Of a stretch of 64,000 nucleotides of DNA, positions 31,684 to 40,483 are shown piece after piece (position 1 is the first letter of the stretch; each line of letters starts with the position of its first letter). The DNA lies in assembly GCA_965200505.1 (NCBI GenBank), contig OZ241343.1, positions 3,844,001 to 3,908,000 on the forward strand, written 5' to 3'. The DNA comes from VXNE01 sp965200505. Its GTDB lineage: Bacteria; Pseudomonadota; Gammaproteobacteria; Pseudomonadales; Azotimanducaceae. The notes under the pieces are model-generated. The model ran no database searches and was not told the DNA's origin. It saw only the letters and a program-made list of their open reading frames with translations. The translations under genes were made by a program, and so were the position numbers.

Positions 31684-32823
31684 TCACAACACCACGAGAT
31701 TGTCGCGGTGGATGAGCTCCGGCTCGTCCACATAGCCAAGCACCGCCTCGATTTCCGCGCTGCCCCGGCCGGCGAGGCGGCGGGTCTCCGACGCGCTGTA
31801 GTTGACCAGCCCCTTGCCCACCTCGGTGCCGCCAGCATCCGTCACGCGCACCACATCGCCGCGGCTGAACTGCCCCTTGGCGCCGATGACGCCCACCGCC
31901 AACACGCTCACGCCGCGTTCCTTGAGCGCCGCCACCGCGCCGTCATCCAAGGCGATTTCGCCCTTGGGGCGTAGCTGGCCGGCGATCCAACGCTTGCGGG
32001 CGACCAAGGGGGCCACGGTCGCTTCCAGCAAGGTGCCCACCCGCTCACCGGCGCCGAGGCGAGCGAGCACGTCGGGCGCGGCGCCGTTGGCGATCACCGT
32101 CTGGGTGCCGGCGCGGGCCGCGAGCCGCGCCGCCGCGAGCTTGGTCACCATGCCGCCGCGGCCGAAGCGGCCGCTCTCGCCGGCATAGGCGTCCAGGCGC
32201 GGGTCATCCGCCGCCGCCTCATGTACCAACGGTGCTTCCGGTTGACGGCGCGGGTCTTGCTCGTGCAGGCCGTCCTGATCCGTCAGCAGCACCAGCGCGT
32301 CCGCGGCAAGCGCCGCCGCCGCCAACGCTGAAAGGGTGTCGTTGTCGCCAAAGCGGATCTCGTCCGTGGCCACCGAGTCGTTCTCGTTGATGACCGGCAC
32401 CACGCCCATGTCCAAGAGGGTGCGCAGCGTGGCGCGGGCGTTCAGGTAGCGGCGTCGGTCCGCCAAGTCTTCATGGGTGAGGAGCACCATCGCGGTGCCC
32501 AAGCTGAAGCGCTTGAAGCCCTGCTCGTAGGCTTCCACCAAGCCCATTTGGCCCGCCGCGGCGGCCGCTTGCAGCGCGTGGATGGAGCGTGGGCGCTGCG
32601 CCAAGCCGAGCCGCCGGCACCCTTCGGCGACGGCACCGCTCGTCACCAAGACGACGCGCCGCCCTCGTCCGTGCAGCGCCGCGATCTGGCCGCACCAGCC
32701 GACGATGGCGTCGCGGTCGATGCCGGCTGAGCCCGCCGTGAGCAGCGCACTGCCGATCTTCACCACCCAGAGCTGCGCTTGGGTGAGCCGCTCGCGGCCC
32801 GTTGCGGACGCCGCGGCGCTCAT
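31684..32823 (-). CDS. proB: Glutamate 5-kinase
   Basis: The protein has 379 residues: an amino-acid kinase domain (WVVKIGSALLT near the start, VTSGAVAEG, VINENDSV, FGDNDTLSA) and a C-terminal PUA domain (about 285-370). It makes glutamyl phosphate, the first step to proline. The ATG at 32823 overlaps the obgE stop as ATGA, so the obgE-proB pair is probably co-translated. Confidence 0.95.
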   Translation of the reverse strand: MSAAASATGRERLTQAQLWVVKIGSALLTAGSAGIDRDAIVGWCGQIAALHGRGRRVVLVTSGAVAEGCRRLGLAQRPRSIHALQAAAAAGQMGLVEAYEQGFKRFSLGTAMVLLTHEDLADRRRYLNARATLRTLLDMGVVPVINENDSVATDEIRFGDNDTLSALAAAALAADALVLLTDQDGLHEQDPRRQPEAPLVHEAAADDPRLDAYAGESGRFGRGGMVTKLAAARLAARAGTQTVIANGAAPDVLARLGAGERVGTLLEATVAPLVARKRWIAGQLRPKGEIALDDGAVAALKERGVSVLAVGVIGAKGQFSRGDVVRVTDAGGTEVGKGLVNYSASETRRLAGRGSAEIEAVLGYVDEPELIHRDNLVVL

Positions 32824-33839
32824 CCGGCCAAGGCCGGCGCGGCATCCAGCTCGCGCAGGCGCTGCATCAGGGTTTGGCAGAGCGGCTTGAGGCCAGTGCC
32901 GGCCACCGCGGAAATCGGCTGCATCGGGCGCGAGGGGAAGCGTTGCCGCAGCGCTTGCGGCACGGGGCTGTCCGGCATCAAGTCCATCTTCGCCGGCACC
33001 ATGATGATGGGCAGCGCGGCGAAAGACGGGCTGTAGGCGAAAAGCTCGCGCTCCAAGGCTTCGGCGTTAGCGAGCGGTGCCGAGCCATCCGCCGGCAGCA
33101 CGTCGATCAAATGCACGAGCGCCCGCACACGGGAAAGATGCCGCAGGAAACGGGTGCCGAGACCGGCCCCTTGGGCCGCCCCCGGAATGAGCCCCGGCAC
33201 GTCCGCCATCACAAAACTGGCATCCACGCCCACGCGCACGACGCCGAGATTGGGCACCAGGGTGGTGAAGGGATAGGCCGCGATCTTCGGGCGCGACGCG
33301 GAGAGCGCCGCGATGAGGGTGGATTTGCCGGCGTTCGGCAACCCCAAGAGGCCCACATCCGCCACCACCTTGAGCTGCAGCGAGAGCGTTCGCGCTTCGC
33401 CGGGTTCACCGGGCGTGGTGCGGCGCGGCGCTTGGTTGACGCTTGATTTGAAGCGCGTGTTGCCAAACCCGCGCCGCCCCCCGCGCGCCGCCAACAAGCG
33501 CTGCCCAACGGCCGTGAGATCGCCGATGACCTCTTGCGTCTCGGCATCCATGACGGTGGTGCCAGGCGGCACCCTGAGTTCGGCGTCCGCGCCACGCGCG
33601 CCGGTGCGGCCGCGGCCGCTGCCGGGGCGGCCATTGCCGGCTTCGATCAGCGGCCGGAAACGGAAGTCCACCAAGGTGTTGAGGGCCGCATCGACCACCA
33701 CCGCCACATCCCCGCCATCCCCGCCATCGCCACCGTCCGGGCCACCCTTGGGCACGGACTTCTCACGCCGGAAGCTCACCGCGCCCGGCCCGCCGTGCCC
33801 GGCCGTGACCTGCACGGTGGCCTCGTCCACGAACTTCAT
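32820..33839 (-). CDS. obgE: Obg/CgtA GTPase
   Basis: The protein has 339 residues. The glycine-rich Obg fold occupies about residues 1-158, followed by the GTPase domain: GLPNAGKST (G1), PFTT (G2 region), ADVPGLIPGAAQGAGLG (G3). Its base-recognition G4 motif, normally NKxD, reads AKMD (VPAKMDLMP). ObgE acts in 50S ribosome assembly and stress responses. It is in the conserved rplU-rpmA-obgE order, 48 bases after rpmA. Confidence 0.94.
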   Translation of the reverse strand: MKFVDEATVQVTAGHGGPGAVSFRREKSVPKGGPDGGDGGDGGDVAVVVDAALNTLVDFRFRPLIEAGNGRPGSGRGRTGARGADAELRVPPGTTVMDAETQEVIGDLTAVGQRLLAARGGRRGFGNTRFKSSVNQAPRRTTPGEPGEARTLSLQLKVVADVGLLGLPNAGKSTLIAALSASRPKIAAYPFTTLVPNLGVVRVGVDASFVMADVPGLIPGAAQGAGLGTRFLRHLSRVRALVHLIDVLPADGSAPLANAEALERELFAYSPSFAALPIIMVPAKMDLMPDSPVPQALRQRFPSRPMQPISAVAGTGLKPLCQTLMQRLRELDAAPALAG

Positions 33840-33887
33840 TGGTGGCCCGCAACCCAGCAGCGGACGGGCGGTGCGGGATGGCGCCCG

Positions 33888-34157
33888 TCAGCTCCCAGCG
33901 GTGGCTGGGGCGACGCTGACATAGCGGCGTCGTGGCTGGCCCCGCACGGTGAAGTGAACATGGCCATCGGCGGTGGCGAAGAGCGTGTGGTCGCGCCCGC
34001 AGCCAACGTTTTCGCCCGGATGGAAGTGTGTGCCGCGTTGCCGGACGATGATGTTGCCGGCGCGCACCAACTCGCCGCCGTACTTCTTGACACCCAGCCG
34101 CTTGGCGTGGGAATCCCGCCCGTTGCGTGTGCTGCCGCCTGCCTTTTTGTGCGCCAT
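33888..34157 (-). CDS. rpmA: 50S ribosomal protein L27
   Basis: The protein has 89 residues. It begins MAHKKAGGSTRNGRDSHAKRLGVKKYGG, the invariant L27 N-terminus that reaches the peptidyl-transferase centre, and has GTHFHPGENVGCGRDHTLFA. It is 67 bases downstream of rplU and should be co-transcribed. Confidence 0.97.
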   Translation of the reverse strand: MAHKKAGGSTRNGRDSHAKRLGVKKYGGELVRAGNIIVRQRGTHFHPGENVGCGRDHTLFATADGHVHFTVRGQPRRRYVSVAPATAGS

Positions 34158-34224
34158 CGCCCTCGTGCTCCGTTGTCGCCCCCATCCACCGAGCGCCGGC
34201 CAGACGACCGGCGCTGCCGGTGCC

Positions 34225-34545
34225 TTAGGCGGTTGCCTGCTCGATGCCCTTGATTCTCACTTCGGTGTAGTGCTGCCGGTGGCCGGCGCGGCGCAGGTAG
34301 TTCTTGCGCCGCTTGAACTTGATCACGCGCACCTTGCGGCCGCGGCCTTGCTCCACCACCTCGCCATGCACGCGGGCACCCTCAACGTAGGGTGCGCCGA
34401 CCGCCACGTCATCGCTTTCGCCGACGATGAGCACCCGGTCAAAGGCGACGGCGTCGCCCACGTCTCCAGGCAGCCGCTCCAACCGCACCACATCGCCCTC
34501 GGCAACGCGATGCTGCTTGCCGCCACTCTCGAAGACCGCGAACAT
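34225..34545 (-). CDS. rplU: 50S ribosomal protein L21
   Basis: The protein has 106 residues, against about 103 for E. coli L21. It begins MFAVFESGGKQHRVAEGD and ends with KFKRRKNYLRRAGHRQHYTEVRI, both L21 hallmarks. I chose ATG 34545 because the L21 sequence begins there; ATG 34557 (MERG) just upstream lies in the GGAGCGGGGG that serves as ribosome-binding site. Confidence 0.95.
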   Translation of the reverse strand: MFAVFESGGKQHRVAEGDVVRLERLPGDVGDAVAFDRVLIVGESDDVAVGAPYVEGARVHGEVVEQGRGRKVRVIKFKRRKNYLRRAGHRQHYTEVRIKGIEQATA

Positions 34546-34645
34546 CCCCCGCTCCATGACCTCGCGCCAGCGCCATAGACGCCGACGCGGTGGTTTACAA
34601 TGACGCCGCGAGCACACTCGCCCGCAGCAGCCGGAAAGCGGAGCA

Positions 34646-34674
34646 ATTCTACGGATTTGGCCTCGCGTTTACAA
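34646..34674 (-). promoter_or_regulatory. Promoter of rplU-rpmA
   Basis: On the minus strand TTGTAA (34669-34674) and TAGAAT (34646-34651) are separated by exactly 17 bases and lie about 100 bases upstream of the rplU ATG. This leaves a roughly 95-base leader. Confidence 0.65.
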
Positions 34675-34720
34675 CGCGGCGCACCGCCATCGGCAAGCTC
34701 ACCAACTCGGAGTCCGCCAG

Positions 34721-35863
34721 ATGGCGACATTCCCCACCGCGCCGCCGGCGAGCCATGTGCAAGGTGCAGACACCCCGATCGCCGCGCCTTTCACGCGCTT
34801 GGCGCGGGATGGTGGCGCGGCGCAAAGGCGCACGCCCGATGCCGACGCCAGCCAACGGGCGCCGGCGCGGCGGCAGGCACCACGCCTCAAAACGGAGGAC
34901 TTGGCGGACATCCACCGCCTCGTCGCCAGCGACTTCCATCAAGTCAATGCCCTCATCCCGCATCAGCTCACCTCCGATGTGGGCTTGGTGGAGGCCATCG
35001 GCGAGCACATCATCGGCGGTGGCGGCAAGCGCCTGCGCCCGCTCATCGTGTTGCTCGCGGCGCGTTGTTGCGGTTACGAGGCCACGGACCATGTCCGGCT
35101 GGCCACCATCATCGAGTTCCTGCACACGGCGACGTTGTTGCACGACGACGTGGTGGATGGCTCAGCGCTTCGCCGCGGCCGCGCCACGGCCAACGCCACC
35201 TGGGGCAATGCGCCGAGCGTGTTGGTGGGAGACTTCCTCTACTCCCGCGCCTTCCAGCTCATGGTGACGCTGGGCCGCATGGACGTGATGGCGATTCTGG
35301 CGGAAGCCACCAACATCATCGCCGAGGGCGAGGTGCTGCAGCTGGACAATCTCGGCAACGCCGCGCTCACCGAAACGGCGTACATGGAGGTGGTGCGCTG
35401 CAAAACCGCCCTGCTCTTCCAGGCGTCCGCCCACACCGCGGCGGTGCTGGCGTTGGCGCCAAATCCGCTGGTGGCCGCGCTGCGCGACTATGGCCTCCAC
35501 TTCGGCCTCGCTTACCAATTGGTGGACGACTGGCTGGACTACGCCGGCGACAGCGCCGTGATGGGCAAGCACGTCGGTGACGACTTGGCCGAAGGCAAGG
35601 CGACGCTGCCCCTCATCCACACCATGCGCCACGGCAGCCCGGCGGACGCCGCGGTGGTGCGCGAAGCGCTGGAACAGCGCCGCCGCAGCGACTTGGACGC
35701 GGTGCTGGCCGCGGTGCGACGCTCGGGAGCACTGGATTACACGCGCACTCGCGCCCAAGCCTTCGCCGCCGCGGCGCGGGAAGGGTTGGCGGCGTTGCCG
35801 CCGAACATCTATCGGGAGGCGCTGCAGGCGCTTGCCGGCTACGCCGTCGCTCGCATGCGTTGA
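34721..35863 (+). CDS. ispB: Octaprenyl diphosphate synthase (IspB-like)
   Basis: The protein has 380 residues. Polyprenyl synthase motifs GGGGKRLRP, LLHDDVVDGS (first Asp-rich motif) and GLAYQLVDDWLDY (second motif) are present. The product is the side chain of ubiquinone. The first 57 residues are low-complexity and not family-like (normal IspB starts near LKTEDLADIHRLV), so the true start may be downstream, but no ATG is available there. It is divergent from rplU, the standard gammaproteobacterial layout. Confidence 0.92.
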   Translation: MATFPTAPPASHVQGADTPIAAPFTRLARDGGAAQRRTPDADASQRAPARRQAPRLKTEDLADIHRLVASDFHQVNALIPHQLTSDVGLVEAIGEHIIGGGGKRLRPLIVLLAARCCGYEATDHVRLATIIEFLHTATLLHDDVVDGSALRRGRATANATWGNAPSVLVGDFLYSRAFQLMVTLGRMDVMAILAEATNIIAEGEVLQLDNLGNAALTETAYMEVVRCKTALLFQASAHTAAVLALAPNPLVAALRDYGLHFGLAYQLVDDWLDYAGDSAVMGKHVGDDLAEGKATLPLIHTMRHGSPADAAVVREALEQRRRSDLDAVLAAVRRSGALDYTRTRAQAFAAAAREGLAALPPNIYREALQALAGYAVARMR

Positions 35864-35915
35864 TGCGCGGGTTTACAATGGCGGATGTCGCGCCCAAGAC
35901 GCGGCGATTGGCCAT

Positions 35916-35992
35916 CGGAGTGTAGCTCAGCTTGGTAGAGCACTGCCTTCGGGAGGCAGGGGCCCGCGGTTCAAATCCGCGCACTCCGACCA
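35916..35992 (+). tRNA. tRNA-Pro (anticodon CGG)
   Basis: The 77-base cloverleaf has a perfect 7-bp acceptor stem (CGGAGTG/CACTCCG), D arm TAGCTCAGCTTGGTAGAGC, anticodon stem CTGCC/GGCAG around loop TTCGGGA (anticodon CGG reading CCG codons), T arm GCGGTTCAAATCCGC, and encoded CCA. Proline identity follows from the anticodon and the starting C. Confidence 0.95.
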
Positions 35993-36099
35993 ACTCTCCG
36001 CCCAGCCCCCATTCTCCGCGCACTGCCGGCACGAGTGGCCTTGGGTCGCCGGCGCAAGCCAGCGGCAAGGCACATGCCCTCGCTTTGGCCACCCTCGGC

Positions 36100-36750
36100 A
36101 TGACGGCCTTCTTCGTCGCCGCCGTGGTCGGTTGGTGGGCGCTGTTGCCGGAGATCGCCCCCAAGCGGATCGTGGTGGCGGTGCTGCCGTTTGACGATGG
36201 CGCCGCCGAAGCCAAGGGAGCCTCTTGGCTCGGCGAGGGCATCGCCGATGACGTGCGGATCGCGCTGGCGCAGACGCCCGAGTTCGTCGTGCTGGAGAGT
36301 GCCGCGTCCTTTGCCTACCGCGACCGCCGGCACCCGCTCCGCGCCCTGCAGGACGAACTTGGCGCCACCCATGCCGTTGCCGGCGGCGCACGGCGCAATG
36401 GCGACAGCCTCAACGTGGCGGCGCGCCTCATCTATCTCGCCGAGACCACGACGCTGTGGGAGGACGACTGGGAAGGTGGCATGGGCGATCTCTTCGCCAT
36501 CCGCGACGCCATTGCCCAAGCCGTGGCGCAGAAGCTGCTGCTCTTGGGCGAGGCACACGGCACCGCCGGGCCGCCCGTGGCGGTGCCTGCCTACGAAGCG
36601 TTCCTCCGCGCCCGCGCCCTTGAACGCAGCGGGGACTTGCAGAGCGCCGAACGCCTGATGCGCGAGTCCCTGCAACACGACGCGAGCAATCCCTATGCCC
36701 ACGCCTGGCTCGCCCGGCGGCTTGCTGGAGTGGATGCTGACACGCTTTAA
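36100..36750 (+). CDS. TolB-N-domain/TPR protein, probably a fragment
   Basis: About 216 residues. A membrane segment (MTAFFVAAVVGWWALL) is followed by a TolB amino-terminal-like domain (VVAVLPFDDG...SWLGEGIADDVRIALAQTPEFVVLES, HAVAGGARRNGDSLNVAARLI) and the beginning of a TPR (AYEAFLRARALERSGDLQSAERLMRESL). In relatives this module follows a DNA-binding or cyclase domain and is followed by many TPRs; here both are missing, so the gene may be a remnant. It lies just after tRNA-Pro; the open frame extends into the tRNA, so the start is uncertain. Confidence 0.6.
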   Translation: MTAFFVAAVVGWWALLPEIAPKRIVVAVLPFDDGAAEAKGASWLGEGIADDVRIALAQTPEFVVLESAASFAYRDRRHPLRALQDELGATHAVAGGARRNGDSLNVAARLIYLAETTTLWEDDWEGGMGDLFAIRDAIAQAVAQKLLLLGEAHGTAGPPVAVPAYEAFLRARALERSGDLQSAERLMRESLQHDASNPYAHAWLARRLAGVDADTL

Positions 36751-36771
36751 GGCGCGTTACGTGCCTCCCAG

Positions 36772-38607
36772 CTACCGGTAGGCCGCCGCCTGAATCCGGT
36801 ATAGCTCGGCGTATTGCCCGTTGGCCGCCATGAGTTCGTCGTGGTTGCCGGATTCCACCACCCGCGCCCCATCCATCACGACGATGAGGTCCGCCATGCG
36901 CACGGTGCTGAAGCGATGCGAGATGAGCAGCGTGACGCGGCCGTTCGCCGCGGCGCCGTGGCCGCCCTCGCGTTGCAAGGCGCCGGCATAGCGTTCGAAT
37001 AGGGCGTGCTCCGTCTCGGCGTCCAGCGCCGCGGTGGGCTCGTCGAGGGCGAGCACGAGCGGCACGTCACGCATGAAGCCGCGCGCCAGCGAGAGCTTCT
37101 GCCATTGCCCGAAGCTCACCTCCACGCCCTCGGGCCAGTTGGGCCCCAGTTGCGTCTCGAGGCCGTTCGTCAACGCCTCCACCACGTCTTCCGCGCCGGC
37201 GCGGGCCACGGCGGATTGCACCGCGGTGCCATTGCCGAGCCGCGGCACATCGCCTAAACCCACGGTCTCGTGGGCGCGGAACTCAAAGCGGAAGAAGTCT
37301 TGAAAGGCACCGGCCAAGCGGGTGCGCCAGTCCTCGGCCTTTAGCCGCTTGAGGTCCACGCCATCGACCAGGATGCGCCCCTCGTCCGGTTCATACATCT
37401 TGGCGAGGAGCTTCACCAACGTCGTCTTGCCGGCGCCGTTCTCGCCCACCAGCGCCACCACCCGGCCGGCCGGCAACTTGAGGTTGACGTCGCGCAGGGC
37501 CGGCCGATCGGTGGCGGGATAGGCGAACGTCACGCGCTCGAACTCGATGCTTTGGTGGAGGGCCGCCGGCGCCGGCAGGTCGGCGTGTTCCGTTTTGGCT
37601 GCCGCGTAATCCTCCAGCCACGCCATGCGCTTCGAGCCGTCCATCCAGATGCCGCGCAGGAACCCGATCTCCCCCACCGCGGCGCCGATGTAGGCGGAAA
37701 GCCGCGAACCAGCCGCCAGCACCAGAAGCACCGCGCCCGGCGAAGCGTCCGCCCCGAACGCCACGAAGGTCGCGGCGGCGACGTAGGCCACACCGAACAC
37801 GGCCCAGCCGCCGGTGTGCCACGCCGCGCTGCCCCACCGCGCCGTCGAGACGGGGCCGTACCAGCGCTGCCAAGCGGCGCGCCGTTCGCGCACCAGACGG
37901 TCTTGGATGCCGGTCACGCGCACTTCCTTGCCGGGCGGCGCCGTGGTCGCCACGTCGAACAGATGGCGCGCCAGCCGCTGCGCTTGGGCGCCGGCCTCTT
38001 CGGCGGCGCGTTCCACCGCCGGCCGCCATGTCGAGGCCAGCACCGTCGGCAGCGCGAATGGCACCAGCAACACCAACCCCGGGTGGATCGACGTGAGCAG
38101 GCCGATGGTGACGACGAGCCGCAGCAGCCACCCACAGGTGGTGAAGAGCGACATGTACATGTGGTCGAGCACGAACACTTGGTCGCGCAGCACGGCCAAG
38201 CGATCCAAGTAATCCGGGCGTTCGTGGTGCTCCACCGTGGCGACGCTCGCCTGCAGCTTGGCGACGTGAGACTCCAAAGCGATGGTCACCCGGTCCCGGA
38301 AGCGGCGCTGGGTGCGGTCGCTCACCACCCGCAGCACCCAAGTGAGCGCCGCCGACACCGCCAGGCCACCGGCTGCCCACGCGACGAGGGTGGGCGAATC
38401 GTCCAGCAGGCCGTCGGCCAACAGCATCAGCCACAGCGCCATCAGCGCGTCCGGCAGCGCGGCCACCAAGGACAGCGTGAAGGCGATGATGAGCAGCGCC
38501 GGTTCCGCGTCGTAGCCGCGCTTCAACGCCCGCCACATGGACGGCCATGCCGCCGGCAACTCGTCGTGGCGGGAGGGCGGAGGCTTGGCGTCAGTCTTCG
38601 AGGACAT
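36772..38607 (-). CDS. ABC exporter half-transporter (membrane plus ATPase), degenerate signature
   Basis: The protein has 611 residues: six membrane segments in the first 330, then an ATPase with Walker A LVGENGAGKTTLVKLL, Q-loop AFQDFFRFEF, and Walker B LVLALDEPTAALDAE. The signature motif, normally LSGGQ, is VSFGQWQK. It overlaps the next upstream gene by 17 bases, and the two probably form a heterodimer. Cargo unknown; the family includes lipid, peptide and drug exporters. Confidence 0.85.
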   Translation of the reverse strand: MSSKTDAKPPPSRHDELPAAWPSMWRALKRGYDAEPALLIIAFTLSLVAALPDALMALWLMLLADGLLDDSPTLVAWAAGGLAVSAALTWVLRVVSDRTQRRFRDRVTIALESHVAKLQASVATVEHHERPDYLDRLAVLRDQVFVLDHMYMSLFTTCGWLLRLVVTIGLLTSIHPGLVLLVPFALPTVLASTWRPAVERAAEEAGAQAQRLARHLFDVATTAPPGKEVRVTGIQDRLVRERRAAWQRWYGPVSTARWGSAAWHTGGWAVFGVAYVAAATFVAFGADASPGAVLLVLAAGSRLSAYIGAAVGEIGFLRGIWMDGSKRMAWLEDYAAAKTEHADLPAPAALHQSIEFERVTFAYPATDRPALRDVNLKLPAGRVVALVGENGAGKTTLVKLLAKMYEPDEGRILVDGVDLKRLKAEDWRTRLAGAFQDFFRFEFRAHETVGLGDVPRLGNGTAVQSAVARAGAEDVVEALTNGLETQLGPNWPEGVEVSFGQWQKLSLARGFMRDVPLVLALDEPTAALDAETEHALFERYAGALQREGGHGAAANGRVTLLISHRFSTVRMADLIVVMDGARVVESGNHDELMAANGQYAELYRIQAAAYR

Positions 38608-40384
38608 CTAGCCCTTCCTCTTCTTCCTCGAAGCGTTGCGCCTGCAGATCGAACATGTGTTGGTAGCGGCCCTTGGCGGCCATCAACTCATCGTGGCTGC
38701 CAAACTCCACCACCTTGCCGCCATCGATCACGCAGATGCGGTCCGCATGGCGCACCGTGCTGAAGCGATGGGAGATCAACACGGTGGTGACGTCCTTGGT
38801 CGCCTCCAGCACACGGTCGAAGATTTGCGCCTCGCCGCGCACATCGAGCTGCGCCGTCGGTTCGTCCAACAGGGCGACGCCGGCGCCTTGCCGCACCGCG
38901 GCCAGCGCCCGTGCCAACGCAACGCGCTGCCATTGGCCGCCGGAGAGATCGACGCCGCCGTCGTAGCCCCGAGCCAGCACGGTGTCGACGGGCGCGAGGT
39001 CGGCGGCGCCCGCCGCTTGGAGCGCCGCCTGCACCACGTCATCCGGCGCACCCTCGGGTGCCACGTTGTCGCGTGTGGGCCACTCGAAGCGCGTGAAATC
39101 CTGGAACACCGCGGTCACCCGCTTGCGCCATTCGATGATGTCGAGCTCACGCAGATCCACGCCATCCACCTCGATGGCGCCGGCATCGGGGTCGTAGAAG
39201 CGGCACAAGAGCTTCGCCAGCGTCGTCTTGCCGGCACCGTTGCTACCGACGATGGCGAGCGACGATCCCGCCGGAATCGTCAGGTCGAGGCCATCCAGCA
39301 CCACCTCGCCGGTGGTCGGGTAGGCGAAGCGAACACCGCGGAAACACACCTCACGCGCCGGCATGGCACCCGCCGGCTTGCCGCCGGGCTTGAGCGCCCC
39401 GCGCGTCGCCATCGACGGCCCCAGCCGCAGCACCGCGGCGGCCGGCGCCGCGGCGCCGTCGAGTGCCCAAGAGAGCCCGCCAAAGGCGATCATGCTCGTG
39501 GCGATGGCCGCGGCGGCGAATGTCACCATGCGGTCCAGCGCCAGCTCGCCGGCAATGGCGGCGCTCGCCATAGTGCCGAACACGATGGCATTCGCCGCCA
39601 GCACCAACACCAAACTGGTGGCCAGCGGCCGCTCGCGCAGCTTCGTCGCCTCCCAGCGCAAGTCGTGCAACACGCGGCGATGGCGGCGGAATCGCTCCAC
39701 CGTCCAACCGGCCAAGCCAAAGAGCCGCAGTTCCTTCGCGGAGGGGGCATCCACGGCCAGCCGGTAGGCGTAGTCCGCATGGCGTTGCGCCTCCCGCACC
39801 GGGGTGGTGGCGCGGTCTCGCCAGACACCGCTCTCCCGCAGCAGCCAATGGGTGGCGAGCCAAGCCCCGCCGAGCAACAGCGGCGCCCACCAAGCGTAGG
39901 CCGCCAACACCGCCGCCGAGGCGAGGCCGGCGAGAAGTTCCACCAAGCCGGCGGCGATGAAATCCATGGAGATGTTCAGCGGCGGCCCGCTGATGCCCAA
40001 GTCGAAATCCCGCGCCATCGTGATGTCTTGCGTGAGCTCGGCGTCCTCCAAGTGCGCCAGGCCCGGCGGCCGCACACAAGCCACCGTCAGCTGATCGTAG
40101 AGCCAAGCCGCGGTGCTGCTGCCGAGGTTGGCGCTCACGGCTTGGTGCAGGGGCGCCAACACCTGCAGCAGGATGAACGTCGCCCCGATCAGCGTGAGCG
40201 GGCCAAGCAGGGAAGCGCCCTGCTCCACCGCGCCCACCATCACCCCCATCGCAATGGCGAAGACCGCCGGCAACAACCCCCGCGCCACGAGGAGCGCCCA
40301 CCACAGCACGGTGAGCGGCGCGTTAGCCTTGGGCAACACGGTGAGGTATTGCCACTCTTGGCGGGAAGTCAGACGTTTGAGCAT
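38591..40384 (-). CDS. ABC exporter half-transporter (membrane plus ATPase), canonical signature
   Basis: The protein has 597 residues: about six membrane segments, then Walker A IVGSNGAGKTTLAKLL, signature DLSGGQWQRVALARAL, and Walker B VALLDEPTAQLDVRGE. It is the first gene of the pair and carries the standard signature its partner lacks. I start at ATG 40384 (MLKRLTSRQEWQYL); the 15 extra codons upstream look spurious. It is divergent from the serine hydrolase, with 99 bases between. Confidence 0.85.
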   Translation of the reverse strand: MLKRLTSRQEWQYLTVLPKANAPLTVLWWALLVARGLLPAVFAIAMGVMVGAVEQGASLLGPLTLIGATFILLQVLAPLHQAVSANLGSSTAAWLYDQLTVACVRPPGLAHLEDAELTQDITMARDFDLGISGPPLNISMDFIAAGLVELLAGLASAAVLAAYAWWAPLLLGGAWLATHWLLRESGVWRDRATTPVREAQRHADYAYRLAVDAPSAKELRLFGLAGWTVERFRRHRRVLHDLRWEATKLRERPLATSLVLVLAANAIVFGTMASAAIAGELALDRMVTFAAAAIATSMIAFGGLSWALDGAAAPAAAVLRLGPSMATRGALKPGGKPAGAMPAREVCFRGVRFAYPTTGEVVLDGLDLTIPAGSSLAIVGSNGAGKTTLAKLLCRFYDPDAGAIEVDGVDLRELDIIEWRKRVTAVFQDFTRFEWPTRDNVAPEGAPDDVVQAALQAAGAADLAPVDTVLARGYDGGVDLSGGQWQRVALARALAAVRQGAGVALLDEPTAQLDVRGEAQIFDRVLEATKDVTTVLISHRFSTVRHADRICVIDGGKVVEFGSHDELMAAKGRYQHMFDLQAQRFEEEEEGLDVLED

Positions 40385-40483
40385 TGCCACTTGTCGAACG
40401 GCACAGCGCACCGGCATTGCAAACGGCAATGGTAGCCCTTCCGCTTGTTAGAATCCGGCGCCCTTCGCCACCGCCCGTGCCAC

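Noticed and set aside
35874..35879. TACAAT as a -10 box for tRNA-Pro
   Set aside because: No -35 hexamer lies 16-18 bases upstream; left unassigned.
40445..40483. Longer start for the serine hydrolase and a TAGAAT -10 box just there
   Set aside because: The extra 13 codons precede a normal lipoprotein signal and look spurious; no -35 with proper spacing was found for TAGAAT.
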